DNA of 64,000 bases from Bradyrhizobium sp. CB1650 (lineage in GTDB: Bacteria; Pseudomonadota; Alphaproteobacteria; Rhizobiales; Xanthobacteraceae). A program made the translations under genes and the position numbers. The stretch covers positions 3,563,501 through 3,627,500 of the forward strand of contig NZ_CP121695.1 of NCBI RefSeq assembly GCF_029761915.1. Direction: 5' to 3'. Positions 51,101 to 59,873 of the stretch are shown piece by piece (position 1 is the first letter of the stretch; the number at the start of each line of letters is the position of its first letter). The notes beneath the pieces were generated by a model that searched no databases, was not told where the DNA came from, and saw only the letters and a program-made list of their open reading frames with translations.

Positions 51101-53899
51101 GGTCGACTGCGCCTCGCGGGCGCTGCTCAGGATCGAGTTCGCGGCACCCGTGCCGACCGCGGTCAGCGCGCGCTCGACCTCGGCCGAGGTCAGCTTGAGC
51201 TGGGCGTTGACGTCGGAGGAAACCGTCATCAGCGATTGCTGAGCGGTGCGCGCGCCGGTCTGGATGGTCTCGCTGGTGTTGACCACGAGGTTGGTGAGCG
51301 CGCGCTCGGCGTCCTCGACGTGCGAGCGGATCGCGGTGGAGATCATCTCGGAGCGCGACATCAGGTCTTCGCTGGCCTGGCGTCCGCTGCTCTCGATACG
51401 GCCGGCAACGGCCTCCACGCGCGAGCCGAGCAGGTCTTCGAACTGCGCCACGCGCACGTCGATGTCGTTGGCGACCGAGCCGACCTTGGTCTCGATGGCG
51501 TGGTGGATTTCCTGGAAGCGCGCCGTGACCGTGTCGGTCAGATGCAGGCTGCGGCCGTCGATGGTCTCGGTGACGCCGCTGATGCGGCGGTCGACCGCCT
51601 CGATCGCCTGCGCTGTGCCGTCCGTCAGCGTCGAGGTCAGGAGGGTGAGGCGGGTGTCGATCGACTGCACGGCCTGCGATGCGCCGTTGGTCAGCGTCGT
51701 GGTCAGATGGGTGAGGCGGGCGTCGATGGAGTCGAGCGCCTGCGACGCGCCGCCCGTCAGCGTCGTCGTGAGGTGGGTCAGCCGCGTATCGATCGACTGC
51801 ACGGCCTGCGATGCGCCGTTGGTCAGCGTCGTGGTCAGATGGGTGAGGCGGGCGTCGATGGAGTCGAGCGCCTGCGACGCACCGCCCGTCAGCGTCGTCG
51901 TGAGGTGGGTCAGCCGCGTATCGATCGACTGGATGGCCTGCGTGGCGCCGTCGGTCAGCGACGTCGCCAGCGTGTTGAGTCGCGCGTCGATGGTCTCGGT
52001 GACGGACCTCGCGCGCGCGTCGAACGACTGTTCGAGCACGCCGACGCGGCCGCCGAACTGCTCGTCGAAGGTCTTGATGTGGCCCTCGATGGACGTGTCC
52101 AGATTTGCGATCTTGCCGTCGAGCGAGGAGTCGAGGCTGGTGACGCGTTGGCCCAGCGTGGTTTCGAACTGCACCAGGCGCTGGTCCAGCGCCGCGGTGA
52201 TCTGGCCGCCGTTCGAGGTGAGGCGGGTGTCGAAGTTCTCGACATATGTCTTCAGCGTTTCGGCGATGTCCTGCGTGCGCTGACCCATGCGATCGACGAT
52301 CTCGCCGCCGAAAGTCTTCACGGTGCGGTCGAACTCGGAGATGTGGCGCGTGATCAGCGCGCCAAGCGTGCCGGAGTCGCGGGCGAACTTCTCGACCAGC
52401 TCGGCGCCCTGGTTCTTCACCAACTCGTCGAACGCGCTCATCTGGAGCGACAGCGAGTCGTGCGCGGTCTCGGTCTGACTCACGACTTTGGCGACCAGCG
52501 TGTTCACGGTGGCGTCGAGCGCCTCGCTGGCCTTGTCGCCGGAGGTCATGATCTGGCCGGCGAGCCGGTTGCCGGCGTCGTCGATCTTGGCGGAGAGGTC
52601 GTTGCTGCGCAGCTCGAGTTCGAGCAGCAGCGAGTCGGACGAATTCTTCAGGGAGTCGTGCACCTGCTCGGTACGCTCGGAGATACCGTCGACGATCGCG
52701 GCGGAGCGCTGCTCGAATTCGCCGGTGATGCGGTCGATGCGCTCGTTCAGCATCTCATGGACGCGGTCGGCGAGATCGACGAATTCGTCGTGGACGTGGC
52801 CGGTCTTGAAGTTGAGGCTGGTGGTCAGCCGCTCGCTGGCGTCGAGCACGGCGCGCGTGGTCTCGTTGCTGGCTTCTTCGAGGCGGTCGAGCAGGTCGCC
52901 GCCGCGCTCGCCGAGCGCGAGGATCATGTTGTCGCCGGCGTTGCCGAGCGCCTGGGTGATGTGGGCGCCGCGCTCTTCCAGAGCGCCGGTGATGCTCTTG
53001 GCGACCTCGTCGACGCGCGAGGCGATCGCGTCCGAGATCAGCGCGATGTCGTGGCGTAGGTCGATCTGTACACCCGAGATGGCGCTGCGGACCTGCTCGG
53101 CCTGGCCGACCAGGTTGTCGCGCTGATGGGCGATGTCCTGGAGCAGGGCGCGGATGCGCACTTCATTGTCGGAATAGGCGCGTTCGAGAGCCGCGACTTC
53201 GTTCGCGACCAGCGTTTCGAGCTCGCCCGCACGCGCGATCGCGCGCTCGATGCCGTCGCCCATGGCCGCGACTTCGCGGCGGATCGCCTGACCGACGGTG
53301 ACCACGGAGTCGGAGGCGGAGCCTTCGGGCTCCGAGAAGCGGATCGCGACCTGCGCCATGGCCTGCGCGATCATGCGCATCTCCTGGCCGCGCCAGGCGA
53401 GGCTTGCGAGGAAATAGAACAACATGATGGGCGCGAAGAACATCGCGATCAGGCCGGCGATGACCAGCACGCCGCCGCTCTGGCCCATGGCAGCCTGGAT
53501 CGAGGGCAGGAAGCCGACGGTCAGCGCGGCACAGGCCGCGAGCCAGATGCCGGCGAACACGGTCGCGAAGGTGTACACGCTGCGGGCGGGACGGCCCTTC
53601 TGCAGCGCCTGCAGCAACTGGCCGATGGTTTCGCGGTCGTCATTGGCGGCGCGGTGCGAGGTGCGGGGCTCCTCGATCTGTTCGAACACCGCGCGCTCGT
53701 TGGCGGCAGGCCGCGGCTCGAAAGCGGGGTCGTCGAACACGGGAGGTGTGGGCGGCGCCACCGGAGGCACCGCGTCGTTGCGTGCTGCGGATGCAGCGCG
53801 GCTGGTGTCCGCAGCGGTGTCGCTGATGTTCAGGGCTTCCTGGATAGCAGAAAGCGCCACTTCAGTTGGGTCTTTGACCTTTTTGGGAGTGTTCGCCAT
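48194..53899 (-). CDS. giant two-TM coiled-coil protein, growth-pole-ring (GPR)-like
   Basis: At 1,901 residues it is the largest gene here. Residues 1-105 are acidic/Pro-rich; two transmembrane helices follow (about 109-131 and 143-166). Then come some 1,450 residues of almost unbroken helix, and a compact C-terminal domain after a Pro/Gln linker, ending near RYIAEFERLLDEV. The helical body is built of 22- and 44-residue units, the pattern of apolipoprotein A/E-like repeats. The Agrobacterium GPR protein, a very large apolipoprotein-like protein that forms a ring at the growing pole, has this size and layout. I infer a role in polar growth or division. No enzyme motif is seen. The upstream gap carries CtrA-like sites. 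Confidence 0.85.
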   Translation of the reverse strand: MANTPKKVKDPTEVALSAIQEALNISDTAADTSRAASAARNDAVPPVAPPTPPVFDDPAFEPRPAANERAVFEQIEEPRTSHRAANDDRETIGQLLQALQKGRPARSVYTFATVFAGIWLAACAALTVGFLPSIQAAMGQSGGVLVIAGLIAMFFAPIMLFYFLASLAWRGQEMRMIAQAMAQVAIRFSEPEGSASDSVVTVGQAIRREVAAMGDGIERAIARAGELETLVANEVAALERAYSDNEVRIRALLQDIAHQRDNLVGQAEQVRSAISGVQIDLRHDIALISDAIASRVDEVAKSITGALEERGAHITQALGNAGDNMILALGERGGDLLDRLEEASNETTRAVLDASERLTTSLNFKTGHVHDEFVDLADRVHEMLNERIDRITGEFEQRSAAIVDGISERTEQVHDSLKNSSDSLLLELELRSNDLSAKIDDAGNRLAGQIMTSGDKASEALDATVNTLVAKVVSQTETAHDSLSLQMSAFDELVKNQGAELVEKFARDSGTLGALITRHISEFDRTVKTFGGEIVDRMGQRTQDIAETLKTYVENFDTRLTSNGGQITAALDQRLVQFETTLGQRVTSLDSSLDGKIANLDTSIEGHIKTFDEQFGGRVGVLEQSFDARARSVTETIDARLNTLATSLTDGATQAIQSIDTRLTHLTTTLTGGASQALDSIDARLTHLTTTLTNGASQAVQSIDTRLTHLTTTLTGGASQALDSIDARLTHLTTTLTNGASQAVQSIDTRLTLLTSTLTDGTAQAIEAVDRRISGVTETIDGRSLHLTDTVTARFQEIHHAIETKVGSVANDIDVRVAQFEDLLGSRVEAVAGRIESSGRQASEDLMSRSEMISTAIRSHVEDAERALTNLVVNTSETIQTGARTAQQSLMTVSSDVNAQLKLTSAEVERALTAVGTGAANSILSSAREAQSTLVAASGDASNQVRALSADIERTLSAAGSATAASILAGAREVQTTLVTASSDAANHVKTLTADVQHSLSMAGVTTAEAITAGARDAQGTLIAASTETANQIKALSSDVQRSLSMAGTSTAETITAGAREAQTALVTASSDAASQVKSLAAEVHRSLSQAGQMTAETITASARDAQSTLLAVSAEQTGQVRSLAAEMQRALATAGGATIEALTSGVREAQGTLISASTDAASQIKSLTTDIERTLTAVGADTASTILNSAREAQTSLTSTSADAASQIRTISTEIERALGAATANATNDIQTSAQNAQNALISASNEASSRVKSSSADIERSVLAASSSFGQAMTGKTDEIVTYVQQQADRLANMIDAKRGALVDAIGSKTSQLTLDIDRVTSDALKSIETRGQTFSQTMMGNGSEVARTINAASELATGAVSKSLKDLEQASRSAIDQSRQVSIAAVTEMQETSKILRTDTVALFERLREGNILLQEVLTGAHDNLNSLERALVTRVADFVSAMNDVTARNGAATQNLEEQLNVFNTKTTKALLDLGELSTQFDAHGKALVDAATVVEQSNKNTTASLAERKQALESLVTTIDLRTADLDQRLSRFTGLLDESLAAAEERARDIARVVAETAGAGSAAITRQFEAVRAASEEEHRQTIDAMHDIYRQTTDEADAMFKQSTEKFANLVSSMKQMAFEMHNELEATRNELRRGVLEMPQEAAESTAQMRKVIVDQIEALAELNRIVAQHGRGLDVTTTGRATVQRQEEPMVAAVAGRSTETRMRESASASTLPPPDLGVPASRRPEAPPVAPAGSDQGRDGWLSDLLNRADTGPAAPAGREAPRGRAVAPQQPQAPQTGGNPLESLSLDIGRLMDRNLASEMWDRYQRGENKAFTKRLYTPAGQKAFDEVARKYRADRNFKGTVDRYIAEFERLLDEVARDGRGPQELRSHLTSETGLVYTLLAHAAGRLG
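50071..51259 (-). repeat. array of nine 44-residue (132-bp) repeats inside the giant protein
   Basis: On the minus strand, residues about 881-1276 fall into nine units of exactly 44 residues. Each opens with GAREAQ-like (variants SARDAQ, GVREAQ, SAQNAQ), continues with SxSxDAxxQ(V/I)(R/K)(S/A)L, and then (A/S)xDIER(S/T)L. DNA identity between units is moderate, so the array is old. The register equals four 11-mers. Confidence 0.85.
51661..51924 (-). repeat. near-perfect 132-bp tandem duplication in the giant gene
   Basis: Bases 51661-51792 and 51793-51924 are direct tandem copies with a single visible mismatch (GACGCGCC versus GACGCACC). Each encodes two 22-residue units of the type LTHLTTTLTGGASQALDSID. 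More diverged 22-mers flank both sides (about 51590-51660 and 51925-51990). High identity marks a recent duplication. Confidence 0.92.
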
Positions 53900-54075
53900 G
53901 TTCAGTCCGAGCCCTCGTTACTTGTACACGCCCCCCGCGAGCCCTGCGCGCCACGCAAGCCCACAGACCGGATCATGCCGCTTATGCGGATCTCCAGCCG
54001 TCCCCACCCGAACGGCTTGTCCGCTATTTTCCGCAACATCCTATTGGCAGAGCGTCGCGAATGAAATGCCCGCGA

Positions 54076-54101
54076 TTAAGACATTCTTAATCATCGTTAA
54101 C
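54076..54101. promoter_or_regulatory. CtrA-like site(s) TTAA-N7-TTAA and TTAA-N6-TTAAC
   Basis: TTAA-GACATTC-TTAA at 54076-54090 fits the CtrA consensus TTAA-N7-TTAA exactly. The second TTAA also pairs with TTAAC at 54097-54101 at a spacing of six. The site is about 177 bp before the giant gene's ATG and about 207 bp before the Hpt gene, in the AT-rich middle of their 397-bp divergent gap (53900-54296), which holds no other gene. Assignment rests on motif match only. Confidence 0.5.
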
Positions 54102-54216
54102 AGGATTGGGCCGTAACACCTTAGCACCAAATGGAATTTTCCACCGAACTTGGCCGATTGCGGCAACTTTTCGTCAATAAACGGGCAGGATTGCGTAAGG
54201 TGGCCCAAACACTTTG

Positions 54217-54224
54217 TTAACCAT
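54217..54224 (+). promoter_or_regulatory. TTAACCAT, the short CtrA motif
   Basis: This 8-mer is the second CtrA-binding motif described in Caulobacter. It lies 73 bp upstream of the Hpt start on the coding strand. Being in the same divergent gap as the N7-spaced site strengthens both, though an 8-mer alone can occur by chance. Confidence 0.4.
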
Positions 54225-54296
54225 TCTCAGCTTGGGTGGAGCAAAGCTCGCCGCCCGATCGGCGGAGCGCCGCGCGATGCCCGGGGGCCTATCGCC

Positions 54297-54671
54297 ATGA
54301 TGCCTGACCTGCAACGGATGGACTGGATGCCTTCGCCGCCGCTTGCACCCCTCGACAATCCCCTCGATCTCGACCACCTCGCGCGCATGACCCTCGGCGA
54401 TGCCGAGCTGGAACAGCAAGTGCTCGCGATGTTCGCCGAGCAGTCGGTCCGGCTGATTGCCGCGATGTCGGCCTTGCCGGCCGATGCCGCGGTGCTCGCG
54501 CACAAGCTCAAAGGGTCCGCGCGCGGGATCGGCGCCTTTTCGGTGGCCGATGCTGCTGCGGATCTCGAGACCGCGATCCGGACCGGCGACAACCCGCCTC
54601 GCGCCTTCGCCGCGCTGAAGGAGGCGGTGGCCGAGGTCCGTGCCGTCATCGCGACGATCCTGAAGGCCTGA
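54297..54671 (+). CDS. Hpt-domain histidine phosphotransfer protein
   Basis: A 124-residue single-domain phosphotransferase. The phosphorylated His is His69 in LAHKLKGSARGIGAF, within a four-helix bundle beginning near DHLARM. It would shuttle phosphoryl groups between a hybrid kinase and response regulators. No kinase or regulator gene lies nearby. A run GGGGGCC supports ATG 54297, with ATG 54300 directly behind; the open frame from 54150 has no ribosome site. Sharing a CtrA-type upstream region with a polar-growth gene hints at cell-cycle signalling, which is inference. Confidence 0.85.
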   Translation: MMPDLQRMDWMPSPPLAPLDNPLDLDHLARMTLGDAELEQQVLAMFAEQSVRLIAAMSALPADAAVLAHKLKGSARGIGAFSVADAAADLETAIRTGDNPPRAFAALKEAVAEVRAVIATILKA

Positions 54672-54784
54672 GCCGCGATCCCGCCGGGACCTGGCGGCTT
54701 GCGCACTAGCGCAGGCCGGATCGACCCGTTATAGGACAGCCCGGACCCTCCCTTATTCCGAAGATCCCGGCAGCACGAGCACAC

Positions 54785-55105
54785 ATGGCCAAGATTCACT
54801 TCATCGACCACAAGGGCGAAACCCGCACGGTGGACATCGAGAACGGCGCGACCGTGATGGAAGCCGCCATCCGCAACAGCATTCCCGGGATCGAGGCCGA
54901 ATGCGGCGGCGCCTGCGCCTGCGCGACCTGCCATGTCTATGTCGATGAAGCCTGGCGCGAGAAGGTCGGCAGCCCGACGCCGATGGAGGAGGACATGCTC
55001 GACTTCGGCTTCGACGTGCGTCCGAACTCGCGCCTGTCCTGTCAGATCAAGGTGAGCGACGAGCTCGACGGGCTCGTGGTGTCGACGCCGGAACGCCAGG
55101 CCTGA
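54785..55105 (+). CDS. adrenodoxin-type 2Fe-2S ferredoxin
   Basis: The 106-residue ferredoxin carries the cluster ligands in [15 protein letters not shown] (C-x5-C-x2-C) and in [22 protein letters not shown] and the [11 protein letters not shown] segment fit the adrenodoxin/putidaredoxin group that serves cytochromes P450 and other oxygenases. In Rhodopseudomonas palustris a similar ferredoxin (palustrisredoxin) is encoded close to its reductase, as it is here 666 bp before the FNR gene. The partner enzyme is unknown. Confidence 0.92.
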   Translation: MAKIHFIDHKGETRTVDIENGATVMEAAIRNSIPGIEAECGGACACATCHVYVDEAWREKVGSPTPMEEDMLDFGFDVRPNSRLSCQIKVSDELDGLVVSTPERQA

Positions 55106-55120
55106 TCCTCGTTACATCGT

Positions 55121-55588
55121 CTATATGCTCGGCGGCGCGACCTCGATACCGCGCTTGTGCCAGGGTCTGAGCTTCTCGACGATCTCTGCTGTGAGCGGCG
55201 CCGGCCGCCGCGTCGCCTCGTCGAGCATGACTCCGACCGACGTCGCCGAGGCGATACACCTTCCTTCCGAAAACACGACCTGCTCGAAGGTCACCGACGT
55301 CCGGCCCAGTTTCACGACGCCGAGGCCGAGCTCGATGGTGCTCGGCCAGTGCAACTCGGCGCGGAAATGGATGTCGAGCCGCACCATGATCCAGGCGAGG
55401 CCCGGCGGCGTCAGCCCGTATTGCGGGCTCTTCATCAGCGTGACGCGGCCGGTCTCGAAATAGGTGGCGTAGACCGCATTGTTGACGTGCTGGTTGGGAT
55501 CGAGATCGCCGAAGCGGACGTTGTCGCTGAGCCGATAGGGAAAGTCCTCCAGTCGCGGCGTCAGGTCGAGGCGGCTTGGTGCGTTCAC
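55121..55588 (-). CDS. acyl-CoA thioesterase (hotdog fold, 4HBT type)
   Basis: This 155-residue protein has the hotdog signature FGDLDPNQHVNNAVYATYFE, including the catalytic Asp of YbgC/4-hydroxybenzoyl-CoA thioesterases, and the strand pattern GRTSVTFEQVVFSEG. It would hydrolyse an acyl-CoA or acyl-ACP. It reads against the ferredoxin and reductase on either side, with only 15 bp to the ferredoxin stop. Substrate unknown. Confidence 0.88.
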   Translation of the reverse strand: MNAPSRLDLTPRLEDFPYRLSDNVRFGDLDPNQHVNNAVYATYFETGRVTLMKSPQYGLTPPGLAWIMVRLDIHFRAELHWPSTIELGLGVVKLGRTSVTFEQVVFSEGRCIASATSVGVMLDEATRRPAPLTAEIVEKLRPWHKRGIEVAPPSI

Positions 55589-55761
55589 CGATTGATCTCC
55601 GTCATATCCTCACCCCTTACAGCCCAGTTATTCTGACCCGGCAAGTAGGCCAGGTTGCGGGGCGCTTCCGCTTTTATGCCTTCCCTGATCCATTCCTGTT
55701 GGCTAGACAGGAAAGGTTCCCTCTGCCCGACGGGCGCCGTCCAACCGATAACCATCGATAA

Positions 55762-56799
<1,038 letters not shown>

Positions 56800-56906
56800 G
56801 CTTGCCGCGTCGGGAAGGCGATGCCCCATGTTTCTGGTGCTGGAACCGTTCGCGAAATCGCCGTAGTCTGCGCCCATTCCAGTCGTGGCTCAGCAAGGTG
56901 ATCATA

Positions 56907-57497
56907 ATGCGGAATCTCTCCAGCTTTCGGCTGATCTCGCTTCTCGCGATCGGGCTCGCGCTCGCTGCGGTGCGCCCTGCCGCCGCGCAAGCGCCGGAGC
57001 CCACCGCTGCGGGCCTCTGGCAGAAGGTCGAAGACGGCAGGCCGGTGGGATGGTTTCTCTTCGTCGACCACAACGGTGTCTTCGAAGGCGTCATCGCCAA
57101 GACCTTCCCGCGGCCCGGCGACAATCCGAACGAGATCTGCGCCAAGTGCACCGACGACCGCAAGAACGCGCCCATGCTCGGCATCTCCTTCGTCCGTAAC
57201 ATGAAGCGCGAGGGCTTGAAGTACGAAGGCGGCAACGTGCTCAATCCGCGCGACGGCAACATCTGGAAGGCCAACATGAAGGTCAGTCCGGACGGGCAGA
57301 CGCTGACCTTGCGCGGCTATCTCGGCATTTCGCTGCTCGGCAAGGACGAGACCTGGACCCGCCTGCCGGACGCCAACATGGCGCAGATCGATCCGGCCAT
57401 CATCGCCAAATATCTCCCCGCCCAAGCCGCCGCCGTGAAGCCGCCGGCGCCCGCGGCGAAGAAGGGCGGGGCGATGATGGCGCCGGCGAAGCAATAG
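56907..57497 (+). CDS. secreted DUF2147 domain protein
   Basis: A 196-residue precursor with a signal peptide (cleaved near AAAQAPEP, residue 28). The mature part is DUF2147: [46 protein letters not shown] and [16 protein letters not shown]. The family is a periplasmic beta-barrel-like fold of unknown function. The C-terminal 30 residues are Pro/Ala/Lys-rich. ATG 56907 has AAGGTG upstream; the frame before it overlaps the FNR gene. Confidence 0.87.
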   Translation: MRNLSSFRLISLLAIGLALAAVRPAAAQAPEPTAAGLWQKVEDGRPVGWFLFVDHNGVFEGVIAKTFPRPGDNPNEICAKCTDDRKNAPMLGISFVRNMKREGLKYEGGNVLNPRDGNIWKANMKVSPDGQTLTLRGYLGISLLGKDETWTRLPDANMAQIDPAIIAKYLPAQAAAVKPPAPAAKKGGAMMAPAKQ

Positions 57498-57853
57498 GGC
57501 CGCACGTCGTGTCCGTGCCGCCTTCGCGGCTGTAGCTCCGCACACCGCTGTGATGCCCTGCGAAAGCGGGGCATCCGGTGCGCTGCAGCTTCTCCGTATC
57601 CCTGCACAGTCTCTGGAATACTGGATCGCCCGCCCCAGTGCGCAATTGCGCACAGGCGGGCGATGACAGCGAGGGTATGGACCTCGATCGCTGCGCCAGT
57701 AGTTCCCCGGAATGCACGTTGGCGCTGGATTTGCATAGCGTCGGCAAAGCTGCTGGGGGAATTAGTCGCTGTCGCCACGCTTGCCGTCGAGGCACGGAAG
57801 GCGGACGGCGTGCTGTCCCCTCGCGGCGGTGACTTCGATCCGCGGGAGACGAC
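57498..57853. other. intergenic region with a strong hairpin repeat
   Basis: The 356 bp hold no gene I can support. At 57541-57600 there is sequence resembling repeat debris (TGTGATGCCCTGCGAAAGCGG), and 57625-57664 is a perfect hairpin listed separately. A short open frame (57578-57832) lacks a ribosome site and a domain. Confidence 0.55.
57625..57664. repeat. perfect-stem dispersed hairpin
   Basis: ATCGCCCGCC (57625-57634) pairs with GGCGGGCGAT (57655-57664), and the interior contains the perfect 16-base palindrome GTGCGCAATTGCGCAC. Similar GGATCGCCCGCC...GGCGGGCGATGACA elements are spread through Bradyrhizobium intergenic DNA. Confidence 0.85.
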
Positions 57854-58210
57854 ATGAGACATGCAAGACCGAGCGCGGCAACGCTGCTGGGCGTGATGAC
57901 GCTGCTGGCGACATCGGCGCTCGCGCGCGACGACGGGCGCTATGCCAACTCGCCGCTAAAACCCTGGTTCGAGAGCCTGCGCAGCGAGTACGGGCAATGC
58001 TGCTCGGACGCCGACGGTTACGTCATTGCCGACGTCGACTGGGAGTCCGATCGCGGCCACTACCGCGTGCGTATTGACGAAGAGTGGGTCATGGTGCCTG
58101 ACGGTGCCGTCATCACCGAGCCGAACAAGATCGGCCGCACCATGGTGTGGAAACATTATATCGACGGCCACCCGCGCGTGCGCTGCTTCATGCCTGGCAG
58201 CATGACCTGA
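57854..58210 (+). CDS. small secreted protein, unknown function
   Basis: The 118-residue precursor has a signal peptide (MRHARPSAATLLGVMTLLATSALA). The mature part is about 94 residues with a Cys-Cys pair in GQCCSDADGYVI and a third Cys near the end (HPRVRCFMPG), so a disulfide is likely. WESDRGHYRVRIDEEWVMVPDGAV suggests a compact beta-rich fold. Conserved style and codon use support a real gene; I do not recognise the family. ATG 57854 follows GGGAGACGAC. Confidence 0.75.
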   Translation: MRHARPSAATLLGVMTLLATSALARDDGRYANSPLKPWFESLRSEYGQCCSDADGYVIADVDWESDRGHYRVRIDEEWVMVPDGAVITEPNKIGRTMVWKHYIDGHPRVRCFMPGSMT

Positions 58211-58351
58211 GGCGCCGCCAAGCGCGGGTCAATGTGGGCGACCCCCGGCAACCGTGCGGCCCGCATCGGTTCCCGATTTCGTCGTCCATCGCGGCACCTG
58301 GCGCGTTCTCATGCGTTACAGCAAGCCAGCCGAGCGCGAGCGGAGGTGCGG

Positions 58352-59857
58352 ATGGCCGTCGAAGCCGAATTGAAATTCCACGTTCCTGCACGCCACCTCG
58401 CGGCAATAGCGGAGGGGCGGGTGCCGAGCGGCAAGGTGGAAGCGCGCTCCGTCGGCGATCTGCTCTCGACCTATTTCGATACCGCCAGATGCAAGTTGAA
58501 GCGAAATGGGTTGACGCTGCGCGTGCGGCGCGACGGCCACAAGCACGTCCAGACGGTGAAGTCGGCAAACGGGACCGAGTTCGGTCGCGGCGAGTGGGAA
58601 AGCGAGATCAAGGATGACGCGCCGCATCTCGGTAAGGCCGACGGCACGCCGCTCGAGCCGATCGCCTCGAAAAAGCTGCGCCGCAAGCTGAAGCCGGTGT
58701 TCGAGACGGCGGTCCATCGCATCACGCTGCCGATCCGCACCAGGCGGAGTGAGATCGAACTCGCCGTCGATCGAGGCCGGATCATTGCCGGACATCGCTG
58801 GAGCCCGATCGCGGAGCTCGAACTCGAGCTCAAGCGCGGCCGCCCTGCCGACCTGTTTCGCATCGCGAAGACGCTCGAGCGCAAGTCGCAGGCCGAACTC
58901 GATCTGCGGTCGAAATCCGATCGCGGCTATGCGCTCGCGCGCGGCGAGCAGCATCCGGTCATGGCGGCCGACGGCATCGTGTTGGATGTCGACATGAGCG
59001 CGGGCGATGCATTCAGGATCGTTGCCCGCGCGACTGCGCGCCATTTCTGCGGCAATGCCAACGCCGTACGCAGTGGCGATGCGGAAGGCGTTCACCAGAT
59101 GCGGGTGGGCCTGCGGCGCCTGCGCGCGGCCATCTCGTTGTTCTCTGGAATGCTGTCCGGAACGGGCCGCGAAAAGGTCAAGTCGGAGCTGAAGTGGCTG
59201 ACGAAGGAACTCGCGCCTGCGCGCGAGATCGATGTGTTCGTGAAGGAGAATATCGAGCCGGCAAGCCGCGATGCGCTGCTGCGCCGCGGCGGCAAGGCGA
59301 TCAGACGTGAGTTTTCGGAGCGGCGCGAGCGGGCCTTCGAGCGCGCGAGAAAAGCGGTCTGTTCGGAGCGATTTCGCGCACTGCTGATCGATACGTTGCA
59401 GTGGATCGAATCCGGTCCGACGGTGGCGCCAAACCAGGGCAAGACACCAATTGGAAAATTCGCCCGCGACCTGCTCCATCGCCGCATCAAGAAGGTCCGC
59501 AAGGAGGGCCGGCATCTCGACCGGATGTCGGTGCGCGAGCGGCACAAGTTCCGGATCGGGATCAAGAAACTCAGATATGCGATCGAGTTTTTCGACAGCC
59601 TGTTCGCAGACAAAGGCGAGCAGAAGCAGCTCGCGCGCCTGTCGAAACACCTGAAGAAGATCCAGGATGCGTTGGGCTCGCTCAACGACTTCGTCGCCCA
59701 TCACGAGATGGCTGTCGATGCCGCACTTCATGCTCCACGCCGCAACGGCAGAGCGGGTGCCTTTGCTTCGGGCGTGATAGTCGGCCGCGAGGACCGGGCA
59801 GTGCGGCCGCTGATGGCGGCCGCAGGACGCGAGGTGCGGGCCCTCGAAAAATTTTAA
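58352..59857 (+). CDS. CYTH-CHAD domain protein
   Basis: The 501-residue protein joins an N-terminal CYTH domain (EAELKF is the ExExK motif; residues 1 to about 200) with a C-terminal CHAD domain (from about 210, including VHQMRVGLRRLRAA and HKFRIGIKKLRYAIEFF). CYTH enzymes act on triphosphates. CHAD domains bind polyphosphate through their many Arg/Lys/His, so a link to inorganic polyphosphate granules is likely. GGAGGTGCGG right before ATG 58352 sets the start. It nearly touches the convergent operon at 59874. Confidence 0.92.
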   Translation: MAVEAELKFHVPARHLAAIAEGRVPSGKVEARSVGDLLSTYFDTARCKLKRNGLTLRVRRDGHKHVQTVKSANGTEFGRGEWESEIKDDAPHLGKADGTPLEPIASKKLRRKLKPVFETAVHRITLPIRTRRSEIELAVDRGRIIAGHRWSPIAELELELKRGRPADLFRIAKTLERKSQAELDLRSKSDRGYALARGEQHPVMAADGIVLDVDMSAGDAFRIVARATARHFCGNANAVRSGDAEGVHQMRVGLRRLRAAISLFSGMLSGTGREKVKSELKWLTKELAPAREIDVFVKENIEPASRDALLRRGGKAIRREFSERRERAFERARKAVCSERFRALLIDTLQWIESGPTVAPNQGKTPIGKFARDLLHRRIKKVRKEGRHLDRMSVRERHKFRIGIKKLRYAIEFFDSLFADKGEQKQLARLSKHLKKIQDALGSLNDFVAHHEMAVDAALHAPRRNGRAGAFASGVIVGREDRAVRPLMAAAGREVRALEKF

Positions 59858-59873
59858 CGGACGCCGCCGTGCC

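Noticed and set aside
51590..51990. Regular direct repeats suggesting a CRISPR array
   Set aside because: Repeats are contiguous 132-bp coding units with no spacers and keep one reading frame.
48215..53059. Very long plus-strand open frames opposite the giant gene (for example 48215-50704 and 50906-53059)
   Set aside because: They are antisense to a repetitive, high-GC helical gene; their products are Arg/Gly/Asp-rich with no domain and no ribosome sites.
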